Assembly: GCA_964353355.1 (NCBI GenBank)
Contig: CAYGVT010000066.1
Coordinates: 21,998 to 85,997 of the forward strand
Direction of reading: 5' to 3'
Length of the DNA stretch: 64,000 nt
DNA from: CAYGVT01 sp964353355
GTDB lineage: Archaea > Thermoplasmatota > DTKX01 > GCA-020343715
Below the pieces are notes generated by a model. That model was not told the DNA's origin. It did not search any database and saw nothing but the letters and a program-made list of their open reading frames with translations. Below, in pieces: positions 34,363 to 42,022 of this stretch (positions are counted from its first letter, which is position 1; each line of letters begins with the position of its first letter). Made by a program: the position numbers and the translations under genes.

Positions 34363-37300
34363 CCTCCGCACCGACCGAGAGGCCCAAGGACGCCGGGGCC
34401 GCACCGACACAGCAGGCCCCCGTGGGCTCAGTGCTCGTGGTGGGCGGGGGCATCGCGGGCATGCAATCCGCGCTCGACCTCGCCGGCGCGGGATTCCTGG
34501 TCCACGTCGTCGAGGAGAGGGGCGGCATCGGAGGGTGGATGTCGCGGCTCGACAAGACGTTCCCCACGAACGACTGCTCCATGTGCATCCTCGCGCCCAA
34601 GCTCGTCGAGGTGGGCCGCCACCCCAACGTGCGCCTGCGCACGAGCGCCCGCCTCCTGGGCCTCGAGGGCGAGGCCGGCGCCTTCGTGGCGACCGTGGAG
34701 GAGACCCCTAGGTACATCGACCCCGCCAGGTGCACCGGCTGCAGCCTGTGCGCGCAGTGGTGCCCGGTCGATGCCGTGTCCGACTACGACAAGGGCGTCG
34801 GGGACCGCCCCGCGGTGTCGGCGCTGTTCCCCCAGACCGTGCCCCTTGTCTACTCCATCGACCGCGACGCGTGCATCGGCTGCGGGCTGTGCGCCGAGGT
34901 CTGCGCGGCGCGTGCGGTCGACTACGCGCAGAAGGCCAAGGTCGAGCGCGTCCCGGTGGGCGCGGTCGTGCTCGCGGCGGGCTTCGAGGACGTGCCCGGC
35001 ACCGTCCGGCCGGAGTACGGCTGGGGCCGGTTCCCCAACGTGGTGACCTCGCCGCAGTTCGAGCGCATCCTGGCGGCGTCCGGGCCCTACGCAGGCGAGG
35101 TGCTGCGGCCCTCCGACGGCACGCGACCGGCGAGGATCGCCTGGTTGCAGTGCGTGGGCTCGCGCGACGAGCGCCGCGGCAGGCCCTACTGCTCCTCGGT
35201 GTGCTGCACCTACGCCACCAAGGAGGCGGTCATCGCCAAGGAGCACCTCGGCCGCGGCTCGGTCGACTGCCACATCTTCTTCATGGACATGCGCACCTTC
35301 GGCAAGGGCTTCGAGGAGTACTTCGACCGCGCCCGCAACGACTACGGGGTCAGGTACACCAGGTGCCGCATCGGGGAGGTCGTCGAGGACCCCTCCACGC
35401 ACGGCCTCGAGGTCGTGTTCGAGGACGAGGGGGGGCGCGCGGGACGCGAGCGGTTCGACATGGTCGTGCTCGCGACCGGCCTGGACCCGCCAGCGGGGGG
35501 GCGCGAGCTCGCGGCCGCGACGGGCGTGGAGCTCGACGCGCACGGGTTCGTGCGCGCGGGCGTGTTCGGCCCCGTGGACACGTCGCGCCCGGGCGTGTTC
35601 GCCTGCGGCGCTCTCTCGGGCCCCAAGGACATCCCCGACACGGTCGCGTCTGCGTCCGCGGCCGCTGCCAGGGCCGCGTCCATCGTCGCGCCCTCGAGGG
35701 GCGCGGAGGTCGTGGCGCCCGTGCTGCCCGAGGAGATCGACGTCGCCTCCCAGGACACGCGCGTGGGCGTGTTCGTGTGCCACTGCGGCATCAACATCGG
35801 CGGTGTCGTCGACGTGCCCGCGGTCGTCGAGCACGCAAGGCGGCTGCCGGGCGTCGCGTGGGTCGAGGACAACCTCTACACCTGCTCGCAGGACACGCAG
35901 GACCGCATCGTCGAGCGCGTGCGCGAGAGCGGCATCAACCGCGTCGTCGTGGCGTCGTGCACCCCGCGCACGCACGAGCCCCTCTTCCAGGGCACCATCC
36001 GCAAGGCGGGCCTCAACCCGTACCTCTTCGAGCTCGCGAGCCTGCGCGAGCACTCCTCCTGGGTCCATCGGGACGACCCCGAGGCCGCGACCCTGAAGGC
36101 CATGCGCCTTGTCGACATGGCCGTGGACAAGGTCCGGCGCGCGATGCCCGTGCGAAAGGAGCTCGCGCCCGTCGAGCCCGTGGGCCTTGTCATCGGCGGC
36201 GGGCCCGCGGGCATGGCCGCCGCCCTCGGCATGGCCGACCAGGGCATCCGCACGGTGCTGGTGGAGCGCTCCGACCGGCTGGGCGGCGGGCTGCTCCGGC
36301 TCCCCCACATCCTCGAGCCCGAGGACCCCGCGCGGGCCCTCCGGGAAATGATAGCGCGCGTCACGTCCTCGCCCCTCGTGGAGGTGCTGCTGTCCTCCGA
36401 GCTCTCCTCCTTCTCCGGGGTCGTGGGCGGCTTCGACGCCGTCGTGCGCACCCCCGCCGGTGAGCGGCCCGTGCGCGTAGGCGCCGTCATCGTCGCCACG
36501 GGCGCGCGCGAGCTCCGGCCCGCGGGCGAGCACCTCTACGGCGAGGACGCGCGGGTCATGACCTCGCTCGAGGCCGGCGAGGCCCTGGAGGCGGGCACCT
36601 TCCCGACCCGGGGTGCGGTCGCGTTCGTCCAGTGCGTCGGCTCGCGCATCCCGGAGCGGCCCCAGTGCTCGCGCGTGTGCTGCTCCACGGCCGTGAAGAA
36701 CGCCATCCGCATCAAGGAGCGCGACCCCGAGCGCGAGGTCGTTGTGCTCTACCGCGACGTCCGCACCTACGGCATGCGCGAGGCGGCCTACCGGCGCGCG
36801 CGGGAGCTCGGCGTCCTGTTCGCGCGGTTCGAGCTCGAGGCCCCGCCCAGGGTCGTGCGCGACGGGGGCTCGCTGCAAATCGAGTGGACGGACCTGGTCG
36901 CGCGCAGGCGTGTGCGGCGCCGCGTCGGGGCCGTCGTGCTCGCCTCCGCGAGCCTGCCCGCCGAGGGCACGGAGGGGCTCGCGCGCATGCTCAAGGTGCC
37001 GCTCGACGAGCGGGGCTTCCTGCTCGAGGCCCACATGAAGATCCGCCCGCTGGACTTCGCCACCGACGGCGTGTTCCTCGCGGGCGCATGCCACTCCCAG
37101 AGGTTCCTCGACGAGGCCATCGCGCAGGGCCTCGGGGCGGCCTCGCGCGCCTCGACCATCCTGGCCAACCCCACGGTGCTGACGGAGGGGCTGCCCGCGC
37201 GCGTGGACGAGGCGAGGTGCACCGGCTGCGGCACGTGCGAGGCAAACTGCGCGTACGAGGCCATCAAGGTCGACCCCGCGCGGGGGGTCGCGGTCGTGAG

Positions 37301-37436
37301 CGGCGTGCTGTGCAAGGGCTGCGGAACTTGCGCGTGCGTGTGCCCGTCGGGCGCGGTGTCGCTCCCGCGGTACGAGAAGGAGCAGCTGTGCGCGATGATA
37401 GAGGACGCGGTTCTGCCGGAGAGGGGGGTGGGCTGA
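34359..37436 (+). CDS. hdrA: Tandem HdrA-type flavoprotein, second copy
   Basis: 1025 residues, same order as the first HdrA: FAD site (GGGIAGM) near residue 29, TFPTNDCSMCIL, ferredoxin motifs CTGCSLCAQWCP and CIGCGLCAEVC, then FVCHCGINIGG near 473, a second FAD site (GGGPAGM) near 611 without the Cys pair, and closing ferredoxins CTGCGTCEANC and CKGCGTCACVCP. The two tandem proteins share architecture and many segments but differ enough to be distinct subunits. ATGA overlap with mvhD, so strict co-translation. Confidence 0.9.
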   Translation: MTSAPTERPKDAGAAPTQQAPVGSVLVVGGGIAGMQSALDLAGAGFLVHVVEERGGIGGWMSRLDKTFPTNDCSMCILAPKLVEVGRHPNVRLRTSARLLGLEGEAGAFVATVEETPRYIDPARCTGCSLCAQWCPVDAVSDYDKGVGDRPAVSALFPQTVPLVYSIDRDACIGCGLCAEVCAARAVDYAQKAKVERVPVGAVVLAAGFEDVPGTVRPEYGWGRFPNVVTSPQFERILAASGPYAGEVLRPSDGTRPARIAWLQCVGSRDERRGRPYCSSVCCTYATKEAVIAKEHLGRGSVDCHIFFMDMRTFGKGFEEYFDRARNDYGVRYTRCRIGEVVEDPSTHGLEVVFEDEGGRAGRERFDMVVLATGLDPPAGGRELAAATGVELDAHGFVRAGVFGPVDTSRPGVFACGALSGPKDIPDTVASASAAAARAASIVAPSRGAEVVAPVLPEEIDVASQDTRVGVFVCHCGINIGGVVDVPAVVEHARRLPGVAWVEDNLYTCSQDTQDRIVERVRESGINRVVVASCTPRTHEPLFQGTIRKAGLNPYLFELASLREHSSWVHRDDPEAATLKAMRLVDMAVDKVRRAMPVRKELAPVEPVGLVIGGGPAGMAAALGMADQGIRTVLVERSDRLGGGLLRLPHILEPEDPARALREMIARVTSSPLVEVLLSSELSSFSGVVGGFDAVVRTPAGERPVRVGAVIVATGARELRPAGEHLYGEDARVMTSLEAGEALEAGTFPTRGAVAFVQCVGSRIPERPQCSRVCCSTAVKNAIRIKERDPEREVVVLYRDVRTYGMREAAYRRARELGVLFARFELEAPPRVVRDGGSLQIEWTDLVARRRVRRRVGAVVLASASLPAEGTEGLARMLKVPLDERGFLLEAHMKIRPLDFATDGVFLAGACHSQRFLDEAIAQGLGAASRASTILANPTVLTEGLPARVDEARCTGCGTCEANCAYEAIKVDPARGVAVVSGVLCKGCGTCACVCPSGAVSLPRYEKEQLCAMIEDAVLPERGVG

Positions 37437-39224
37437 GTGCCTGGGCTCAGGAGACAGGGAGGGCTGCGCAGGCTCGTGCTGCTGCCGCCGTGCGACGAGG
37501 AGTTCGCGAAGGCCGTGGACCTGGGGGGCCTCGCGCGCGACCTGGAGGCCGTGGGCGTGGCCTCGCGCGCCGATGCGCGGCTGTGCGGCCCGGGCCGCGA
37601 CGCCGTGGTCGCCGAGCTCGTGAGGGCGACCGGGGCGGAGGCCATCGTCGTGGGCGGGCCCAGCCCCCGGACGCACGGAGACGAGTGGCGGCGCGCCGCC
37701 AAGGGCGCGGGCGTGCCTCCCGACCGGGTCGAGGTCGTGCCCCTCTGGGGCCAGTGCGCGCACCTGGCCGGTGCCCCGGGCGCCGCGGCGCGGCGCGCGC
37801 GCATCATGCTCGAATCCGCGCTCGCGCGCGTCGACCTGGGCACCGACCGCGCGGCGCGCTCGGTCGCGGCGTCGCAGTCGGTCCTCGTCATAGGCGGCGG
37901 CGTCGCGGGCATGCAGACGGCCGTCGACCTCGCCGACATGGGGCACCGTGTGCACCTGGTCGAGCGCGGGGACGCGCTGGGGGGCAGGGCCTTCGTGCTC
38001 TCTCGCACCCACCCGACGCACGAGTGCAAGCCCGACGGGTGCTGCCCCGAGAGCTGCCGCGACTGCGTCCTCACCCCAAAGCCGGACATGGTCGCCACGC
38101 GCGCGGACATCGAGGTTCTGCTGGGGAGCGAGGTTGTGTCCATCGCCGGTGGCATCGGCGGATACCGCGCGACGGTGCGCACGCCGCAGGGCGAACGCGC
38201 GGTCGACGTGGGCGCCATCGTGGTGGCGACCGGCACGGTCCTCTTCGACCCCGCGGAGATGCCCGAGCTGCTGCCAGGGCACCCGGACGTGGTGACGTCG
38301 CTCGGGCTCGAGGCGATGCTCGACCGCGCCCGCAAATCCCAGCGCCCGCTCGCCAGGCCCTCCGACGGCGCCGTCCCGGCCAGGGTCCACTTCCTCCAGT
38401 GCGTGGGCTCGCGCGACACGCACCACGGCACGCGCGAGTGCTCGATCGTCTGCTGCACCTACGCGGTGGGGCAGGCGCTCGAGCTCAAGCGCACCCTGCC
38501 GCCAGGCAGCCGCGTCGCGGTCCACTACATCGACATGCGAGGGCCCTACCGCGGCTTCGAGGACCTCTACCTCGAGGCCCAGGAGGCCGGGGTGCTGTTC
38601 CTGCACGGACGGGTGGCGCAGGTCGAGCCCCGCGGCGGCGCGCTGCTCGTCGAGGGCGAGGAGGGCACGACGGACGAGCCGACCACGTGGGAGGCAGACC
38701 TGGTCGTGCTCTCGGTCGGCCAGCTGCCGTCGCCCGGCACCAGGGAGCTCGGTGCGATGCTGGGCGTGCCCTTCGACGAGGACGGCTTCCTCATGGAGTA
38801 CAACGCCCACTGGGGCGTTCTGGAGCGGCGCGGGGTGCACGTCGTGGGCTGCGCCGCGGGGCCGCGCGGCATCCGGTACTCGGTGCGCGACGCGCGAGAG
38901 GCCGCGCTCGCCGTCCACGTGGCGCTGCGCCACGCCAGCCTCGAGCTGGGGCTCGGCGTGGCCGAGGTTGACGACGGGAGGTGCACGGGCTGCGGTCAGT
39001 GCGTGGAGGCGTGCGAGTACGGCGCGGTGCGCCTCGAGGTCCGGACGGACCCGGCCACAGGGAGCAGGAGGCAGCTCGCGGTCGTCGACGCGAGGCTCTG
39101 CCGCGGCTGCGCCAACTGCGCCGTCGCCTGCCCGAGCACGGCCATCACGATGCCGGGCTTCACCGACGAGCAGATGGTGAGGGAGATAGAGCTCTCCGCG
39201 CAGCCGCGCGCGGAGGGGGGATGA
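37437..39224 (+). CDS. hdrA: Third HdrA-type flavoprotein with divergent N-terminus
   Basis: 595 residues from GTG directly after the preceding stop. A domain of about 140 residues replaces the usual CHCG region and keeps the general pattern (EAIVVGGPSPRTHGDEW) but has lost the CHCG cysteines. FAD site GGGVAGM near 151-157. The Cys pair is replaced by a richer set, CKPDGCCPESCRDCVL, near 197-212, perhaps a different cluster. Two C-terminal ferredoxins, CTGCGQCVEACEYG near 515 and CRGCANCAVACP near 550. Probably a specialised HdrA in the same assembly. Confidence 0.85.
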   Translation: MPGLRRQGGLRRLVLLPPCDEEFAKAVDLGGLARDLEAVGVASRADARLCGPGRDAVVAELVRATGAEAIVVGGPSPRTHGDEWRRAAKGAGVPPDRVEVVPLWGQCAHLAGAPGAAARRARIMLESALARVDLGTDRAARSVAASQSVLVIGGGVAGMQTAVDLADMGHRVHLVERGDALGGRAFVLSRTHPTHECKPDGCCPESCRDCVLTPKPDMVATRADIEVLLGSEVVSIAGGIGGYRATVRTPQGERAVDVGAIVVATGTVLFDPAEMPELLPGHPDVVTSLGLEAMLDRARKSQRPLARPSDGAVPARVHFLQCVGSRDTHHGTRECSIVCCTYAVGQALELKRTLPPGSRVAVHYIDMRGPYRGFEDLYLEAQEAGVLFLHGRVAQVEPRGGALLVEGEEGTTDEPTTWEADLVVLSVGQLPSPGTRELGAMLGVPFDEDGFLMEYNAHWGVLERRGVHVVGCAAGPRGIRYSVRDAREAALAVHVALRHASLELGLGVAEVDDGRCTGCGQCVEACEYGAVRLEVRTDPATGSRRQLAVVDARLCRGCANCAVACPSTAITMPGFTDEQMVREIELSAQPRAEGG

Positions 39225-39225
39225 C

Positions 39226-39678
39226 ATGACCACCGAGGCCGCAACCACGCCCGAGGGCAAGGAGTGGAGACCGCGCATAGTGGGGTTCCTGTGCACCTGG
39301 TGCTCCTACACGGGCGCGGACCTCGCGGGTGTGTCGAGGCTGCAGTACACGCCCGAGTTCATCCCCATCAGGGTCATGTGCTCGGGGGCCGTGGACCCGG
39401 CCTACGTCATCAAGGCCCTCCTCGAGGGCGCGGACGGCGTGCTCGTCGGCGGCTGCCACCCGGGCGACTGCCACTACCTCACGGGCAACTACAAGGCGCG
39501 CCGCCGGCTCGCGGTGCTCAAGGAGCTGCTCGAGGGCATGGGCATCGACCCTAGGAGGCTGCGGCTCGAGTGGATCTCCGCCTCCGAGGGCGGCAAGTTC
39601 GCCGCGACCGTCACCGAGATGGAACGCGAGCTTCGGGCGCTCGGCCCCAACCCGCTCCCCAAGCAGGAGCTGCTATAG
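39226..39678 (+). CDS. mvhD: MvhD-like [2Fe-2S] protein, standard length
   Basis: 150 residues, one base after the third hdrA. All MvhD Cys are present (CTWCSYTGADLAG, VMCSGAVD, GCHPGDCHY). It lacks the winged-helix extension of the first MvhD, so the operon has one plain and one extended adaptor. Likely couples an HdrA to the FdhB/FrhB-like protein encoded next. Confidence 0.9.
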   Translation: MTTEAATTPEGKEWRPRIVGFLCTWCSYTGADLAGVSRLQYTPEFIPIRVMCSGAVDPAYVIKALLEGADGVLVGGCHPGDCHYLTGNYKARRRLAVLKELLEGMGIDPRRLRLEWISASEGGKFAATVTEMERELRALGPNPLPKQELL

Positions 39679-39690
39679 GGGGTGCCGAGC

Positions 39691-40767
39691 ATGGTGTACG
39701 CGTTCAGGTGGGCGCTGGCGGCGGGCGAGGACAGGCAGTCCGCGGCCCGACGGCTGCTGCAGGAGGCGCTGAGGAGGGGGGCCGTCGGGGCGGTGCTCGT
39801 GCCCGCGGAGCTGCCCGGGGGCGCGGGCGTGGCGTACGCGCTCGCCACCCGGCCAGAGCGGCTCGCGTCGGCCGTGCCGGTCGCGCGCGCGATGCCCCAG
39901 TTCGGCCCCCAGGACCTCGTGCGCTCGACCGAGCCGGGAGGGGGGCCGGTGCGCATCGCCGCGGTGCTCAAGCCCTGCGAGGCTCGCGCCGTCGTCGAGC
40001 TCATAAAGCTCAAGCAGGTGGACCCCGCCAGCCTCGTGCTCATCTCCCCGGACTGCCCCGGCACGGTCGAGCTCGAGGACTACGCGGCGACCGGTGGCAC
40101 GCCCGAGAAGGACCTCCCCCTGCGGCTCGCGTGCCGCATCTGCCGGCGGCCCGTCGCCGGCAAGGACGTGGACGTCGCGCTCGGGACGGCCGGGGCCAGG
40201 GACGACGAGCTGCTGCTCGTCGCCCAGACCGAGCGGGGCCGCGCCTTCCTGGAGGCGAGCGGCGCCCAGGCAATCGAGATTCCGCACGGCCGCGCCCACG
40301 CGGTCGCGCGGCTCGTTGCCAGGGGCGAGGAGGCCCACGATGCGCAGGAGAGGGCCTCGCGCGAAAAGTACTCGCGGCCCGGGGCGATGGAATCCTCGCT
40401 CGCGACGTGCATCAAGTGCATGAACTGCATGAACGTGTGCCCCGTCTGCTACTGCAAGGAGTGCCTGTTCTACACGGACGCGTTCAACCCCACCGCTGGC
40501 ACGCTGGCCGACAAGGCCCGGCGCAGGGGCGTGGTGCGGGTGCCCACCGAGACCGTGCAGTTCCACCTCACGCGCATGGCGCACGTGATGACAGCGTGCG
40601 TGATGTGCGGCCAGTGCGAGAGCGCGTGCCCCACCGGCGTGCCGCTCCTCGAGATGTACGCTGGCATCAACCGGCGCATCCAGGCCCTGTTCGACTACGA
40701 GGCTGGCAGGTCGGTCGAGGAGGCCCCGCCCTTCACCGAGTTCCGGGAGGACGAGGACTTCAGCTAA
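39691..40767 (+). CDS. FdhB/FrhB-like iron-sulfur flavoprotein (F420 or NAD(P)H-linked)
   Basis: 358 residues; ATG with a GGGGGTG site, preferred over an in-frame GTG 9 bases upstream. Family of the formate-dehydrogenase beta / coenzyme F420 hydrogenase beta subunits: IAAVLKPCEARAVVELIKLKQ near residues 90-110, then a Cys-dense stretch CIKCMNCMNVCPVCYC near 239-254 and a ferredoxin motif CVMCGQCESACP near 303-314. In FrhB this fold holds FAD and exchanges electrons with F420. As no catalytic hydrogenase or formate dehydrogenase gene follows, the subunit probably feeds the Hdr complex directly from F420H2 or a similar carrier. Confidence 0.87.
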   Translation: MVYAFRWALAAGEDRQSAARRLLQEALRRGAVGAVLVPAELPGGAGVAYALATRPERLASAVPVARAMPQFGPQDLVRSTEPGGGPVRIAAVLKPCEARAVVELIKLKQVDPASLVLISPDCPGTVELEDYAATGGTPEKDLPLRLACRICRRPVAGKDVDVALGTAGARDDELLLVAQTERGRAFLEASGAQAIEIPHGRAHAVARLVARGEEAHDAQERASREKYSRPGAMESSLATCIKCMNCMNVCPVCYCKECLFYTDAFNPTAGTLADKARRRGVVRVPTETVQFHLTRMAHVMTACVMCGQCESACPTGVPLLEMYAGINRRIQALFDYEAGRSVEEAPPFTEFREDEDFS

Positions 40768-40936
40768 GTCGCCCCTCCGGGCCGGTGGCCCGGGCGCCCC
40801 GCGCGCCGCCGGGCAGCCGCAGCCGCCACGGGGTCGGGCGCAGCATCATGAGGAGGAGCACGAGGAGCACGAGCAGCACCACGAGCAGCACCACGGCCAG
40901 CAGCGCGAGCAGGAGCAGGGCCAGCTGTGGGTCCAT
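40760..40936 (-). CDS. Possible small single-pass membrane protein
   Basis: 58 residues starting MDPQLALLLLALLAV, almost entirely Leu/Val/Ala for the first 33 residues, then an Arg/Gly/Pro-rich tail. Its 3' end overlaps the FdhB-like gene by 8 bases, tail to tail. The Leu-rich run could also be a chance product of CTC/CTG codons read in high-GC DNA, so it is offered with reserve. Confidence 0.35.
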   Translation of the reverse strand: MDPQLALLLLALLAVVLLVVLLVLLVLLLMMLRPTPWRLRLPGGARGARATGPEGRLS

Positions 40937-41304
40937 GTCCTCGAGGAGAGGCGGGGCGGGCCTGAAGGGTGGGATTGAAGAGAGGCCCATCGCGCTGCCG
41001 GCCAAGGCCCGGAGGCTCGGCGCCGCACGTGTGGAGCCAGTGCTGCGTGCGGTGCCGACGGCTGGGCGTCCCGCTGAAGCCAGGAGGAGAAGCAGAGGTG
41101 CGGGGCACCCCGCGCCGACCGCGATGCACCTTCCCTTCAGGCAACCGCCCCTTGCTGTGGCCCCCGGAGGAGGTGGGCCATTCAGCGATGCTACGTTGAG
41201 CGCCGACCCTAGATAAATGGCATGGCATTCGTTCTCCTGGATGTGAACGGTCCGCCCTGCGATGGGGCGGAATCTATTTCCGGCGGCGCGGCGTTAACCG
41301 CGTC
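40937..41304. other. Intergenic stretch with no supported gene
   Basis: About 370 bases between the possible membrane microprotein and the Trm112-like gene. Open frames on both strands have no domain, start signal or coding character that I trust. An AT-rich GATAAATGG at about 41213-41221 may be a promoter for the Trm112-like gene or a remnant. GC-rich inverted segments are present but not clean hairpins. Confidence 0.4.
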
Positions 41305-41487
41305 ATGCGCCGCGACCTCATGGACATCCTCGCGTGCCCCGTCTGCAAGGGGGGCCTGGAGCTCCTCGCCAAGGAGGAGGACGCCGCAGGGGTCGTGTCG
41401 GGCACGCTGCGGTGCGCGCGGTGCGCGCACGACTACCCCATCGTCGACTCCATCCCCGACCTCAGGCCGCCCGGGGCCCACGCCTAG
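41305..41487 (+). CDS. Trm112-like zinc-ribbon protein
   Basis: 60 residues, MRRDLMDILACPVCKGGLEL at the start, CPVC and CARC pairs and a final DYPIVDSIPDLRP, the classic Trm112/YcaR pattern. In eukaryotes and archaea Trm112 activates several tRNA/rRNA/protein methyltransferases as a small partner subunit. Complete despite the short length. Confidence 0.85.
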   Translation: MRRDLMDILACPVCKGGLELLAKEEDAAGVVSGTLRCARCAHDYPIVDSIPDLRPPGAHA

Positions 41488-41554
41488 GGCGTCCGCTCGG
41501 GCTTGGCTCCGTGCGATGGGGGCCGATGCCGCCGAAGGGGGGCGCGGGCCCGCC

Positions 41555-41947
41555 CTAGTGGTGGAGCGTCTCGAGGAACGCCTCGTAGGCGTTCGCGTCC
41601 ATGAGCTCGCCAACCGCCTTGAGGTCGGCGGGCTTCAGGAGGACCAGCCAACCGGCCCCGTAGGGGTCGGCGTTGATGGTCTCGGGGGCGGAGAGCAGCT
41701 TGTCGTTGGCCTTCTCGACGACGCCCGGGACGGGGCAGTAGACGTCGGACGCGGACTTGACGGACTCCACGACGCCCAGCGCCTCCTCCTTGCCGAACTT
41801 CGCGCCAGGGGTCGGCAGCTCGACGTAGACGATGTCGCTGAGCGAGTCCTGCGCATAGTCCGTGACGCCGATGCGTACCATGGCGCCCTCGACCTTGACC
41901 CACTCGTGGCTCTTGGTGTACCGGTAGGTTGCCTCGACCTTGCTCAT
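41555..41947 (-). CDS. gcvH: Glycine cleavage system H protein
   Basis: 130 residues from ATG after GGTGGAGG (an in-frame GTG 9 bases earlier is less likely). Standard GcvH: YTKSHEWVKVEGAMVRIGVT, lipoylation site ESVK with Lys64 followed by SASD, and NADPYGAGWL. Carries the aminomethyl group between GcvP and GcvT. It lies 75 bases downstream of the SHMT-GcvT fusion on the same strand, so the three functions are probably co-expressed. GcvP and lipoamide dehydrogenase are not in the window. Confidence 0.93.
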   Translation of the reverse strand: MSKVEATYRYTKSHEWVKVEGAMVRIGVTDYAQDSLSDIVYVELPTPGAKFGKEEALGVVESVKSASDVYCPVPGVVEKANDKLLSAPETINADPYGAGWLVLLKPADLKAVGELMDANAYEAFLETLHH

Positions 41948-42022
41948 GGCCTCCACCTGGTATTTGTGCGGTATGGATTGGGCATTTATCTAGCTTTTGG
42001 GGCCCTCCCGGAGGGGCCTGGC

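Noticed and set aside
34428..39296. Very long open frame on the minus strand opposite the two HdrA and MvhD genes
   Set aside because: It mirrors the codon pattern of the HdrA genes, has no domain and arises from extreme third-position GC.
29116..40767. Whole operon as a methanogenic heterodisulfide reductase with hydrogenase
   Set aside because: No MvhA/G, FrhA/G, HdrD/E or Mcr gene is in the window, so methanogenesis is not supported here.
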